Position numbers and translations under genes: made by a program. The notes under the pieces are model-generated. The model ran no database searches. It was given only the letters and a program-made list of their open reading frames with translations, and was not told the origin of the DNA. This document shows, piece by piece, positions 1 to 8,615 of a stretch of DNA of 52,031 bases. The stretch's first letter is position 1; each line of letters opens with the position of its first letter. Source of the DNA: Parabacteroides sp. (GTDB taxonomy: Bacteria > Bacteroidota > Bacteroidia > Bacteroidales > Tannerellaceae); assembly GCA_021204335.1 (NCBI GenBank), contig JAJPZM010000009.1, forward strand, positions 1 through 52,031, read 5' to 3'.

Positions 1-88
1 CTTCTATAAAGACAGGTTACAAAAACGTTACACCCAACCAATGTCTATATTTTTTTAATTACATAACAAAAAACTTAATTCTTTTCTT

Positions 89-1117
89 TTACCGTAAGTA
101 AATATCTTTGCCGCTAATTTGATATTCAAGTCCTGGTATCAATTCTTTCAATAACATGAGTATATTTTCCAAAGATTCATTTTTATTAAAATGAACGGTC
201 AATCGACTCTTATTATAAGAAGAAGTCTGCAAATGAACAGTCACTCCGTAGGTGCGCTGCAAAATATGGATAATATCTGTAAAAGAATAATTATCCAGCA
301 AAAGGCCTCCTTCGCGCCAATCGAAGTAATCGGCTGAAACAACCTGTTTTATATCTACATTTTTAGAATCAACAGAATAGACAAGCTGTTCGTCAGGCAC
401 CAAGTGGTAAACCGTTTCATCATCATCCTGCAAGCGGACCTGCACAGACCCTTCTTCAAGGGTTGTAGCTGTCTGCCTCACTTCCGGATAAGCCAACAGG
501 TTAAAGCGCGTCCCCAACACCTCTACATTTAAAGCACGAGCTTTTACAATAAAAGGCTGCTCCGCATTCTTTTCAACCTCGAAATAACCTTCACCTGACA
601 AATAAACTTCCCTTGTTTGCCCCATAAAAGAAGAAGGATAAATCAAGACGCTGCCGGAATTCAACCAAACCCGGCTACTATCCGGAAGAACTACCTGCTC
701 ACGTTTACCGACAGGTACAAAATGTTCAATTAGCGAAACATCCGCCAAAGCTTCTTTAACCGTAGCAGTCTGCCAATAAAAATAAACAGATGTCGAAAGC
801 ATGATGAAAGGCAAAAGCCATATAGCTGCCATCCTCGCCACAAACGGCATTGTACGTAAAGTTTTTCCAGCAGGTTCCTTTTTGTTTGCAAAGCCTAATT
901 GCCGGCTTAATGAAGAAAAAGCCTGTTTTGAATGCTCGTCGGCTATTTCCGGATACCCCATAGTATCCCAAACCGACAGTAACGCATCCTCTACTTCCGG
1001 CCGATCTTCTTTCTTTGTCAGTCGTTGATGTACTTTCTTTACCGTCTCATCCGAGAAATCATGATGAAAGAAATAATCAACTATTTTTTTAATATAACTC
1101 ATTCTCTCTTTAAACAT
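89..1117 (-). CDS. FecR-family anti-sigma factor
   Basis: A 342-residue inner-membrane anti-sigma regulator of the FecR type. It normally holds a partner ECF sigma factor until a TonB-dependent transducer signals. Residues 1-90 are the cytoplasmic sigma-binding part. Residues about 94-114 (ending STSVYFYW) form one membrane segment. The periplasmic FecR domain follows at about 133-228, with the typical VVLPDSSRVWLNSGS stretch, and a DUF4974-like C-terminal domain (LLLDNYSFTDIIHIL) covers about 272-342. M6 (position 1102) is an equally good start. It lies 42 bases downstream of the repaired sigma gene on the same strand. In Bacteroidales such pairs sit directly upstream of a SusC/SusD pair, which would lie left of base 1 here (inference). 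Confidence 0.93.
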   Translation of the reverse strand: MFKERMSYIKKIVDYFFHHDFSDETVKKVHQRLTKKEDRPEVEDALLSVWDTMGYPEIADEHSKQAFSSLSRQLGFANKKEPAGKTLRTMPFVARMAAIWLLPFIMLSTSVYFYWQTATVKEALADVSLIEHFVPVGKREQVVLPDSSRVWLNSGSVLIYPSSFMGQTREVYLSGEGYFEVEKNAEQPFIVKARALNVEVLGTRFNLLAYPEVRQTATTLEEGSVQVRLQDDDETVYHLVPDEQLVYSVDSKNVDIKQVVSADYFDWREGGLLLDNYSFTDIIHILQRTYGVTVHLQTSSYNKSRLTVHFNKNESLENILMLLKELIPGLEYQISGKDIYLR

Positions 1118-1159
1118 TATATTATAAAGACTGCTTTTACGCCATCCACCCCTAAAATT

Positions 1160-1722
1160 TTAACACAAATAAACCATCAATAAGTATAATAAGACTTTTC
1201 TCAATTCCCGTAACGCCAAGTTCAGATGATTTTCTACGGTCTTTTTACTCAATTGTAATTTTCCGCAATTTCCGGATTCGACAATCCGACTTCCCGGCTA
1301 AGCTGATAAATCAATTTACGTTGGGGAGGCATGGTTTCCACAACCATATCTATCAAAAGCTGCAAATCTTTTGCGATCAAATCTTCATCCGGCGAATCAT
1401 CCGTTTCTTCTTTAAACGGTTTCTCGCTTAATCTTTCTATACGTATTTGTTGGGATTCTAAAAAATTGAACGTAGTATTTCTACTCAAAATAAACAGGTA
1501 TGCTCCAAAATCTTTTACATCGGCAAACATGCCCCGGTTTACCCACACTTTTGAGAAAATTTCCTGGGTTATATCCTCGGCATCCTGCATCGATTTGACT
1601 ATACCATATACAAAACCGCGTACTTTGGGATAATAGCGCGTGAATATCGACTGGAAAGCTTTTTGGCTCCCCTGAGTCAGTTCCTTCACCAATAGTTCTT
1701 CCCCAATCGACTTCGTTAACAT
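1160..1722 (-). pseudogene. ECF (RpoE-like) sigma factor, 3' frameshift
   Basis: RNA polymerase ECF sigma-70 factor of the FecI/Bacteroides type. Region 2 carries FTRYYPKVRGFVYGIV and DAEDITQEIFSKVW; region 4 begins at MPPQRKLIYQLSREVGLS. The frame runs into a TGA at 1249 just after NPEIAEN. Adding one A to the A4 run (1259-1262 on the plus strand) restores EKLQLSKKTVENHLNLALREL, the region 4 helix-turn-helix, and extends the gene to a stop at 1160, giving 187 residues, normal for the family. The start at 1722 (MLTKSIGEELL) is preferred because the open frame further upstream is non-homologous and contains a promoter-like element. The single homopolymer indel could be genuine or a sequencing error. 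Confidence 0.85.
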
Positions 1723-1727
1723 AGCGA

Positions 1728-1735
1728 CAAATATA
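1728..1735 (-). promoter_or_regulatory. Bacteroidetes -7 element TATATTTG
   Basis: The minus strand reads TATATTTG, matching the Bacteroidetes -7 consensus TAnnTTTG, just before the chosen sigma ATG at 1722. The gap is short and no TTTG lies at the usual 19-21 base spacing, so it is only a candidate; the transcript would be nearly leaderless. Confidence 0.35.
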
Positions 1736-1892
1736 CAAACACTAATACTAATAATTGTAACAAACTTAATTAATTTGTTTCGGCTAAAGTCGATTTTTTC
1801 TACGCGATCATCCAATAACCCGAACAACAGACATTCGAAAGATATAAAGAAACTTATTCAGAAAGGATAGAGATATTTGAAATATATTTATT

Positions 1893-1900
1893 TACTTTTG
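1893..1900 (+). promoter_or_regulatory. -7 element TACTTTTG upstream of ROK regulator
   Basis: TACTTTTG matches TAnnTTTG and lies 33 bases before the ATG at 1934. No well-placed -33 TTTG is visible (one at 1876-1879 is too close). Its position supports 1934 rather than 1877 as the start of the ROK gene. Confidence 0.4.
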
Positions 1901-1933
1901 CCTGATAATACCATATATAGAAATAATACGGTC

Positions 1934-3145
1934 ATGAATACAAAATTTCTTACAACAAACGAGTGTACGCGAAGTGAACTTCTTAAAAAGAAAATCATAC
2001 ATTTTTACATTGCCAACGGCGATGCAACCATTGCCGAATTATGTAAAGAAATGGATCTAAGTATTCCTACCGTAACAAAACTTATCGGAGAATTACAGGA
2101 AGACGGCTATATTCTGGATTTCGGCAAACAGGATACCAGCGGAGGACGTAAACCGAATATTTACGGGCTGAATCCCACATCAGGATATTTCGTCGGTGTC
2201 GATATCTACAAAAGCAAGGTGAATATCGCCGCAGTCGACTTTAAAGGAGAGAAATTAAGAATAGAAGAAAACATTCCTTATTTATTGGAGAACACACCGG
2301 CTGCCCTGGAAACGCTTTGCCTGCTTATCAATACCTTTATCGATTCCCTACCGGTGGCAAGAGAGAAAATCCTGGCTGTAGGAGTAAATATCTCCGGTCG
2401 CGTCAAACCTGTATCCGGCTATAGTTACAGTATCTTCTATTTTGAAGAAAAACCTCTTTCCCAAATACTCGAAGAACGCATCAAAATCAAAATTTATATC
2501 GAAAACGACACCCGGGCTATGTTATACGGGGAATATATGCAGGGAATCATCAAGGGAGAAAAAAATATCCTTTACATTAATATGAGTTGGGGACTGGGTC
2601 TTGCCATCTTTATAAACGGCGAACTTTACTACGGAAAATCCGGTTTTTCGGGTGAGTTCGGGCATTTTTGTTTCTTTGATAATGAAATACTATGCCATTG
2701 CGGAAAGAAAGGTTGCATTGAAACCGAAGCATCCGGCTCCGCCCTGCACCGTAAGTTATTGGAAAAATACAAAGAAGGCAGCAGCACAATCCTTTCCGGG
2801 AAAATAGAGAAAGGAGAAGAAATAACAATGGCGGATATAATCGAAGCCATTCAAAAAGAAGATGTCCTCTGCATCGAGATTCTGGAAGAAATGGGACTGA
2901 ACCTGGGAAGGGGGATCGCAGGACTGATGAATATATTTAACCCCGAACTGGTCATACTGGGCGGAACCTTATCGCTGACTGGCGAATATATCAGCCTTCC
3001 CATCAAAAGTGCCATCCGCAAATACTCCCTCAATTTAGTCAGCCAGGACACTGAGATAAAAGTGTCGAAACTGGGAGAACGCGCAGGAGTACTAGGCGCC
3101 TGTTTATTATCCAGAAGCAAAATTCTGGGAATGATAAAATACTAA
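1934..3145 (+). CDS. ROK-family transcriptional regulator (probable sialic acid/amino sugar repressor)
   Basis: A 403-residue NagC/Mlc-like regulator. An N-terminal winged helix (roughly residues 15-75; TIAELCKEMDLSIPTVTKL) precedes a ROK sugar-kinase-fold domain. C254, C256 and C261 of CHCGKKGCIE form the ROK zinc motif, and NPELVILGGTLS is the conserved C-terminal strand. The start is the ATG at 1934 (MNTKFLTT); an in-frame ATG at 1877 would include the promoter-like TACTTTTG and a non-homologous leader. It is encoded on the same strand directly upstream of nanA and separated from it by a terminator and a repeat array. From position it is inferred to sense a sialic acid breakdown intermediate such as ManNAc, GlcNAc or GlcNAc-6-P; the ligand cannot be read from the sequence. 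Confidence 0.9.
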   Translation: MNTKFLTTNECTRSELLKKKIIHFYIANGDATIAELCKEMDLSIPTVTKLIGELQEDGYILDFGKQDTSGGRKPNIYGLNPTSGYFVGVDIYKSKVNIAAVDFKGEKLRIEENIPYLLENTPAALETLCLLINTFIDSLPVAREKILAVGVNISGRVKPVSGYSYSIFYFEEKPLSQILEERIKIKIYIENDTRAMLYGEYMQGIIKGEKNILYINMSWGLGLAIFINGELYYGKSGFSGEFGHFCFFDNEILCHCGKKGCIETEASGSALHRKLLEKYKEGSSTILSGKIEKGEEITMADIIEAIQKEDVLCIEILEEMGLNLGRGIAGLMNIFNPELVILGGTLSLTGEYISLPIKSAIRKYSLNLVSQDTEIKVSKLGERAGVLGACLLSRSKILGMIKY

Positions 3146-3177
3146 ACGACGAATTATCAGCATCTCTCGCCCGCATC

Positions 3178-3217
3178 ATCATAAAGACACTTTGTCATGT
3201 TCTTTATGATTTTTTTT
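3178..3217 (+). terminator. Rho-independent terminator after ROK gene
   Basis: A 10-bp perfect inverted repeat (ATCATAAAGA at 3178-3187, TCTTTATGAT at 3201-3210) with a 13-base loop is followed at once by a T run (3211-3217). It ends the ROK transcript before nanA. The T run abuts repeat array A. Confidence 0.75.
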
Positions 3218-3301
3218 GTCATACCTAGGTGTAAATCAATTTTGACGTACCTCTAAACGAATTTACACCTACCTCTAAATCGATTTTGACGTACGTCTAA
3301 A
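3218..3301. repeat. Palindrome array A: four 18-bp cores every 22 bp
   Basis: Four 18-bp cores at 3218-3235, 3240-3257, 3262-3279 and 3284-3301 have the form half-site, TA, half-site, with the TA centred at 3226, 3248, 3270 and 3292, exactly 22 bp apart. The 4-bp linkers are TCAA, CGAA and TCGA. Half-sites read outward from the TA are GGTGTAAA, CCTCTAAA, CGTCTAAA or CGTCAAAA, plus a divergent end GGTATGAC. A near-copy in the opposite orientation is at 24088-24171. The array lies in the 366-base gap between the ROK gene and nanA. Function unknown. Confidence 0.85.
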
Positions 3302-3457
3302 TAAAAAGACATCGGGAACATTTTACCTTATCATACCGATAGAAAAAAATAAATCATTATATAAAATCCAATATAGTCCAATCGATGCATTTCTGTCATC
3401 CGCTTATATTATAAATAAATTAATCATAACACAGCTGTATTATTAAATTATTTTATT

Positions 3458-3465
3458 TATGTTTG
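3458..3465 (+). promoter_or_regulatory. -7 element TATGTTTG upstream of nanA
   Basis: TATGTTTG fits TAnnTTTG and lies 46 bases before the nanA ATG in AT-rich DNA downstream of array A. No clear TTTG at the -33 position. It is the probable promoter of the sialic acid operon. Confidence 0.45.
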
Positions 3466-3511
3466 CCGCATAATTAAAGTAAACACACAATAACTACTAA
3501 ATAAATGTGCC

Positions 3512-4429
3512 ATGGAAAGAATCAAAGGTCTGATCGACGCCCCTTTTACTCCGTTTTATGAAAATGGAGAAGTGAATTACGAACCAATCGAAGCGTATGC
3601 TAAACTACTTGTCAACAATGGATTGAAAGGCGTTTTCATCAACGGATCATCCGGTGAAGGATACATGCTGAATGAAGAAGAACGTATGAAACTGGCGGAA
3701 AGATGGATGGAAGTTGCCCCAAAAGGATTCAAAGTAATCGTACACGTTGGAAGCACTTGCGTAAAGACAAGCCGCAACCTGGCAGCTCACGCACAAAAGA
3801 TCGGCGCCTGGGGAATCGGTGCAATGGCTTCTCCTTTCCCCAAAGTGAAGCGCGTAGAAGAACTGGTGAAGTACTGCGAAGAAATTGCTTGCGGCGCACC
3901 CGAACTTCCTTTCTATTATTATCACATCCCGGCCTTCAACGGAGCCTTCCTTTCAATGGTAGACTTTCTGAAAGCGGTAGACGGACGTATTCCTAACTTC
4001 GCCGGTATTAAATATACGTACGAGAGCCTGCATGAATATAATCAGTGCAGACTATACAAAGACGGCAAATTCGATATGCTTCACGGACAGGACGAAACGA
4101 TTCTGCCATGCCTGGCAATGGGCGGAGCTCAAGGCGGCATCGGCGGTACGACCAATTATAACGGAAAAGAGCTAGTCGGCATCATCGAAGCATGGGAAGC
4201 CGGCGACCTGGAAACAGCCCGCGAAAAACAAAATTTCTCGCAAGAAGTAATCAATGTGATCTGCCATTATCGCGGAAACATCGTAGGCGGCAAACGCATT
4301 ATGAAGCTGATCGGTCTGGATCTCGGAAAGAACCGTACACCGTTCCAGAATATGACCGATGCCGAAGAAGCAGCCATGAAAGCGGAACTGGAAGCAATCA
4401 ATTTCTTTGAAAGATGTAACAAATTCTAG
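3512..4429 (+). CDS. nanA: N-acetylneuraminate lyase
   Basis: Class I aldolase of the DHDPS/NAL superfamily, 305 residues, cytoplasmic. It cleaves N-acetylneuraminate to ManNAc and pyruvate. The carboxylate-binding motif is NGSSGEGYML, the catalytic tyrosine region is FYYYHIPAF, and the Schiff-base lysine is K167 in FAGIKYTYESL. It is the first gene of the operon; the epimerase that consumes ManNAc starts 5 bases after its stop. The start at 3512 (MERIKGLIDAPFTPF) fits the family N-terminus. A dihydrodipicolinate synthase role is unlikely given the sialidase and epimerase neighbours. Confidence 0.95.
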   Translation: MERIKGLIDAPFTPFYENGEVNYEPIEAYAKLLVNNGLKGVFINGSSGEGYMLNEEERMKLAERWMEVAPKGFKVIVHVGSTCVKTSRNLAAHAQKIGAWGIGAMASPFPKVKRVEELVKYCEEIACGAPELPFYYYHIPAFNGAFLSMVDFLKAVDGRIPNFAGIKYTYESLHEYNQCRLYKDGKFDMLHGQDETILPCLAMGGAQGGIGGTTNYNGKELVGIIEAWEAGDLETAREKQNFSQEVINVICHYRGNIVGGKRIMKLIGLDLGKNRTPFQNMTDAEEAAMKAELEAINFFERCNKF

Positions 4430-4434
4430 GGGAT

Positions 4435-5637
4435 ATGGACGCAAAGACAAATATATCGCAACCGGCCGGGTATCTGGGCTATTGGGGCGACATTTATAAA
4501 AACGATCTCATAAACGACATTTTGCCTTTCTGGCTGAAATACGGTATCGACAAAGAGAACGGAGGCTACTTCACCTGCCTGAACAGAGACGGTTCGCTGA
4601 TGGATTCGAACAAATCCGTATGGTTTCAGGGACGCTTCGCTTTCATTCTTGCCTACGCTTATAACAATATCGAAAAACGACCGGAATGGCTGGAAGCATG
4701 TAAAAACGGAATCGATTTCATCGAAAAACATTGTTTCGATACAGACGGACGCATGTTTTATGAAGTAACGGCAACCGGCGTTCCGGTACGCAAAAGAAGA
4801 TATGTATTCTCGGAGACATTTGCCGCCATCGCCATGGCGCAATATGCCATCGCTTCGGGAGACAAAAGCTATGCGGAAAAAGCAGTCGGTCTGTTCAAAC
4901 AGGTGCTTCATTACAAAAACACACCGGGGTTGCTGGAACTCAAATTCCGCGAAGGTTTTGTTGCCAAAGGACACTCTTTATGTATGATCTTGATCGATAC
5001 GGCAGCACGCATCCGTGAAGCAATCAACGACGAAGTGCTGACACGGCAAATAGACGAATCGATCAGCGAACTTCGCCGCGACTTTATAAAACCGGAGTTC
5101 AAAACAATCCTGGAAACGGTAGGACCGAACGGCGAATTTATCGATTCCATACCGGGACGTACGATCAATCCGGGCCATTCCATCGAAACTGCCTGGGTCA
5201 TCCTGGAAGAAGCCAAGTACCGCAACTGGGATCCCGAGCTGAAAGAAATGGGACTGACCATCCTCGACTGGGCTTGGGAATGGGGCTGGGATAAAACCTA
5301 CGGCGGCATCACTTATTTCAGGGATTGCAAGAACCTGCCTCAGCAAGAATACTGGCACGATATGAAATTCTGGTGGCCGCAGTGCGAAGCCATCATCGCC
5401 ACACTGTATGCCTACGAAGCTACCGGCGACAGCAAGTATCTCGAAATGCACAAAATGATCAACGAATATACGTATGCCCGCTTCCCGGATAAAGAATACG
5501 GCGAGTGGTATGGTTATTTCCATTATGACGGGACACTCTCGCAACCGGCCAAAGGCAACATGTATAAAGGCCCGTTCCACATCCCCCGGATGCTTCTCAA
5601 ATGTAATTTGCTTTGTAAAGAAATCCTTTCAAAATAA
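4435..5637 (+). CDS. nanE: AGE-family N-acylglucosamine 2-epimerase
   Basis: A 400-residue (alpha/alpha)6-barrel epimerase of the renin-binding-protein type. It interconverts ManNAc and GlcNAc without prior phosphorylation, as known for the Bacteroides fragilis nanLET pathway. Family marks are the N-terminal WLKYGIDKENGGYFTCL, VWFQGRFAFILAYAY, the histidine in NPGHSIETAWVILEE, and the late WWPQCEAIIATLYAY and YGEWYGYFHYDG. It sits between nanA and the transporter with 5-base gaps on both sides, so it is co-transcribed. Related AGE-fold enzymes such as cellobiose epimerase share the fold, but the context supports ManNAc. Confidence 0.93.
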   Translation: MDAKTNISQPAGYLGYWGDIYKNDLINDILPFWLKYGIDKENGGYFTCLNRDGSLMDSNKSVWFQGRFAFILAYAYNNIEKRPEWLEACKNGIDFIEKHCFDTDGRMFYEVTATGVPVRKRRYVFSETFAAIAMAQYAIASGDKSYAEKAVGLFKQVLHYKNTPGLLELKFREGFVAKGHSLCMILIDTAARIREAINDEVLTRQIDESISELRRDFIKPEFKTILETVGPNGEFIDSIPGRTINPGHSIETAWVILEEAKYRNWDPELKEMGLTILDWAWEWGWDKTYGGITYFRDCKNLPQQEYWHDMKFWWPQCEAIIATLYAYEATGDSKYLEMHKMINEYTYARFPDKEYGEWYGYFHYDGTLSQPAKGNMYKGPFHIPRMLLKCNLLCKEILSK

Positions 5638-5642
5638 ACGGC

Positions 5643-6887
5643 ATGAGCAATAAAAAGATATATCCCTGGGTAGTTGTCGGCCTGTTATGGGGCGTAGCCT
5701 TATTAAATTACATGGACCGCCAGATGCTATCGACCATGAAAGATGCGATGATGATCGACATCACCGAACTGGAGTCAGCTGCCAACTTCGGCCGCCTGAT
5801 GGCGGTATTCCTCTGGATTTACGGATTTATGAGCCCTGTGGCCGGAATGATAGCCGACAGGATTAACCGCAAATGGCTGATCGTAGGAAGCCTGTTCGTC
5901 TGGTCGTTCGTTACGCTGATGATGGGTTATTGCACCACGTTCAACCAGATTTATTGCCTGCGTGCCTTAATGGGAGTAAGCGAAGCCTTGTATATTCCTG
6001 CCGGGCTGTCGCTGATCACTGATTATCACCAGGGGAAAACTCGTTCGTTGGCAGTAGGTATCCACATGACAGGCCTTTATACGGGACAGGCCTTGGGAGG
6101 ATTCGGAGCAACAGTTGCAAGCGCTTTCACCTGGGAAACGACTTTCCATTGGTTCGGAATTGTAGGTATTGCATACAGCGTGATTCTTATCTTATTTCTG
6201 AAAGATAAAAAAGATCATATCGTTCAGAAGGTGCAGGCAATCGAAGCAGCCGTCGAAAATCCGGTCAAAGGAGCTTTGAAGGGGTTGGGTATGTTGTTTA
6301 CCAATATATCTTTCTGGATCATCCTTCTTTATTTCGCAACGCCGAGTTTGCCGGGTTGGGCAACAAAGAACTGGCTGCCGACGCTATTCGCCGAAAATTT
6401 ATCGATGGATATGTCTGAAGCAGGGCCGTTATCTACCATAACAATCGCCTTATCTTCATTCATCGGTGTAATTGCAGGCGGAATATTATCGGACAAATGG
6501 ATACAAACAAATGTACGCGGTCGCGTTTATACCGGGGCTATAGGGCTTGCAATGACCATTCCATCGTTACTTCTGCTGGGTTTCGGGCATAACTTCCTGA
6601 TGATTATCGGCGGCGGACTTTGTTTCGGTATCGGTTTCGGTATCTTCGATGCAAACAATATGCCGATCCTGTGCCAGTTCATTTCGCCCCGTTATCGTGC
6701 TACGGCTTACGGCATCATGAATATGACCGGCGTATTTGCCGGAGCTGCCATTACAGATATTCTGGGCAGATCGACGGATGCGGGAAACCTCGGACACGAC
6801 TTTGCAATGCTGGCAGGACTTGTTACCGTTGCCTTGCTGATCCAGATTTATTTCCTTCGCCCTAAAGTGGCAAATATGACAGACTGA
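5643..6887 (+). CDS. nanT: MFS sialic acid transporter (NanT-like)
   Basis: A 414-residue major facilitator inner-membrane transporter with about 12 hydrophobic segments. The start MSNKKIYPWVVVGLLWGVAL leads into the first membrane helix and LNYMDRQMLS, typical of the anion:cation symporter branch that includes NanT and hexuronate carriers. The loop motif DRINRKWLIVGSL lies between helices 2 and 3. It starts 5 bases after the epimerase stop and is the last cytoplasmic-import gene before the secreted enzymes. No TonB-dependent outer-membrane partner (NanO/NanU) is present in the cluster, so outer-membrane uptake must be encoded elsewhere. Confidence 0.9.
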   Translation: MSNKKIYPWVVVGLLWGVALLNYMDRQMLSTMKDAMMIDITELESAANFGRLMAVFLWIYGFMSPVAGMIADRINRKWLIVGSLFVWSFVTLMMGYCTTFNQIYCLRALMGVSEALYIPAGLSLITDYHQGKTRSLAVGIHMTGLYTGQALGGFGATVASAFTWETTFHWFGIVGIAYSVILILFLKDKKDHIVQKVQAIEAAVENPVKGALKGLGMLFTNISFWIILLYFATPSLPGWATKNWLPTLFAENLSMDMSEAGPLSTITIALSSFIGVIAGGILSDKWIQTNVRGRVYTGAIGLAMTIPSLLLLGFGHNFLMIIGGGLCFGIGFGIFDANNMPILCQFISPRYRATAYGIMNMTGVFAGAAITDILGRSTDAGNLGHDFAMLAGLVTVALLIQIYFLRPKVANMTD

Positions 6888-6921
6888 ACAATCAATTGCC
6901 TGATATAAAACCAAAGGTCGC

Positions 6922-6952
6922 TTTGTTTATCTGATGAATATCGCTACCTTTG
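6922..6952 (+). promoter_or_regulatory. Full-consensus Bacteroidetes promoter before sialidase
   Basis: TTTG at 6922-6925, exactly 19 bases, then TACCTTTG at 6945-6952. This is a complete match to TTTG-N19-TAnnTTTG. It lies 35 bases upstream of the sialidase ATG at 6988 and inside the operon, so the secreted hydrolases probably have their own promoter in addition to read-through from nanA. Confidence 0.8.
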
Positions 6953-6987
6953 GTTTTTCACATCTTAAACACTTAGAGGACAAAATC

Positions 6988-8610
6988 ATGAAAAAAAACA
7001 TCTTTCATTTCTGCCTTCTTTTCATCGTACAAACGGCTTTTGCGGCAGACAGTCTTTACGTACGAGAACAACAGATTCCTATCCTTATTGACCGTACGGA
7101 TAACGTATTATATGAAATGCGCATTCCGGCTCAGAAAGGAGACGTATTAAACGAAGTAACTATCCAATTCGGCGACGAAGTCAATCTATCCGATATACAA
7201 TCTTTGCGCCTTTTTTATAGCGGCGTTGAAGCGCCTTCCCGCGAAGGGGAACATTTCAGTCCGGTTACTTACATATCCAGCCATGCACAGGGAAATACCC
7301 GAAAGGCAATGGAAACTTATTCCGTCAAGCAGGATGAAGTAACAGCGCCTTCCCGCACCGTCAAGCTGATGTCTAAACAACCGATGATTAAAGGAATTAA
7401 TTACTACTGGGTCAGCATTCAGGTAAAGCCCGAAACGTCTTTATTGACAAAGATATCATCTACCATGCCCAATGTGGCCATCAACAATAAACCGGTTGCC
7501 ATCACCTGGCGTGGAAAAGCGGAAGCCCCCCGTCGTGTAGGAGTCGGTGTACGCCAGGCAGGCGACGACGGTTCGGCAGCTTTCCGTATTCCGGGAATGG
7601 TGACGACTAACAACGGAACACTTCTGGGCGTGTACGATGTTCGCTACAACAGCAGTGTCGACTTGCAGGAAATGGTCGATATTGGCGTAAGCCGCAGCAC
7701 CGATAAAGGACAGACCTGGGAACCGATGCGCATTGCCATGACATTCGGTGAAACCGGCGGTTTGCCTCATGCGCAGAACGGAGTAGGCGACCCTTCTATC
7801 CTGGTCGACGAGAAAACGAATACCGTCTGGATCGTTGCTGCCTGGACACATGGCATGGGTAACGGCCGCGCCTGGTGGAACTCCATGCCCGGCATGACAC
7901 CCGATGAAACCGCCCAATTAATGCTGGTAAAGAGCGAAGACGACGGCAAGACATGGAGCAAACCGATGAACATCACTTCGCAGGTAAAAGACCCTTCGTG
8001 GTACTTTCTGCTGCAAGGTCCCGGACGTGGTATCACCATGCAGGACGGCACATTGGTATTCCCAATCCAGTTCATCGATGCGACACGCGTACCCAACGCC
8101 GGCATCATGTACAGCAAAGACCGTGGCGAAACCTGGCATCTGCATAATCTGGCACGCACCAACACCACCGAAGCACAGGTTGCCGAAGTAGAACCGGGCG
8201 TCTTGATGCTCAACATGCGTGATAATCGGGGCGGAAGCCGTGCAGTAGCGACGACCAGCGACCTGGGCAAGACCTGGACGGAACATCCTTCCAGCCGAAG
8301 CGCCTTGCAAGAACCGGTCTGTATGGCAAGCCTCATCAAGGTGGATGCCAAAGACAACATTACCGGAAAGAAACTCCTGCTTTTCTCCAACCCGAACACC
8401 ACGAAAGGACGTAACCACATTACGATAAAGGCCAGTCTCGACGGTGGACTGACCTGGCCGGCAGAACATCAGGTATTGCTGGACGAAGCCGAAGGATGGG
8501 GGTATTCCTGCCTGTCGATGATTGACAAAGAAACAGTCGGAATCTTCTATGAGTCGAGTGTAGCACACATGACATTCCAGGCTATCAAGCTGTCGGACCT
8601 GATTAAATAA
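6988..8610 (+). CDS. nanH: Exo-alpha-sialidase (GH33)
   Basis: A secreted 540-residue neuraminidase that releases terminal sialic acids from host glycans. A signal peptide (MKKNIFHFCLLFIVQTAFA) is followed by an N-terminal carbohydrate-binding-like domain to about residue 185 and a six-bladed sialidase propeller. Visible marks are FRIPG (about residue 199), the acid/base aspartate in GVYDVRYN, Asp boxes SRSTDKGQTW, SEDDGKTW, SKDRGETW, TSDLGKTW and SLDGGLTW, the catalytic glutamate region EVEPGVLMLNMRDN, and the tyrosine in WGYSCLSM. The start at 6988 is preferred over an in-frame ATG at 6934 because the latter lies inside the promoter and would bury the signal peptide. Confidence 0.95.
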   Translation: MKKNIFHFCLLFIVQTAFAADSLYVREQQIPILIDRTDNVLYEMRIPAQKGDVLNEVTIQFGDEVNLSDIQSLRLFYSGVEAPSREGEHFSPVTYISSHAQGNTRKAMETYSVKQDEVTAPSRTVKLMSKQPMIKGINYYWVSIQVKPETSLLTKISSTMPNVAINNKPVAITWRGKAEAPRRVGVGVRQAGDDGSAAFRIPGMVTTNNGTLLGVYDVRYNSSVDLQEMVDIGVSRSTDKGQTWEPMRIAMTFGETGGLPHAQNGVGDPSILVDEKTNTVWIVAAWTHGMGNGRAWWNSMPGMTPDETAQLMLVKSEDDGKTWSKPMNITSQVKDPSWYFLLQGPGRGITMQDGTLVFPIQFIDATRVPNAGIMYSKDRGETWHLHNLARTNTTEAQVAEVEPGVLMLNMRDNRGGSRAVATTSDLGKTWTEHPSSRSALQEPVCMASLIKVDAKDNITGKKLLLFSNPNTTKGRNHITIKASLDGGLTWPAEHQVLLDEAEGWGYSCLSMIDKETVGIFYESSVAHMTFQAIKLSDLIK

Positions 8611-8615
8611 AGAGG

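Noticed and set aside
1877..1933. ROK gene start at the upstream in-frame ATG (1877)
   Set aside because: The leader is non-homologous and contains the TACTTTTG element; 1934 gives the normal N-terminus.
3218..3301. Array A as simply the ROK operator for nanA
   Set aside because: A near-copy (array B) lies upstream of mnmG, which has no link to sialic acid, so a nan-specific operator is unlikely.
6934..6987. Upstream ATG of the sialidase as true start
   Set aside because: It lies within a full-consensus promoter and would place 18 non-homologous residues before the signal peptide.
7767..8568. Long open frames on the minus strand opposite the sialidase and other nan genes
   Set aside because: They are shadows of GC-richer coding sequence with no recognisable domains and opposite to well-identified genes.
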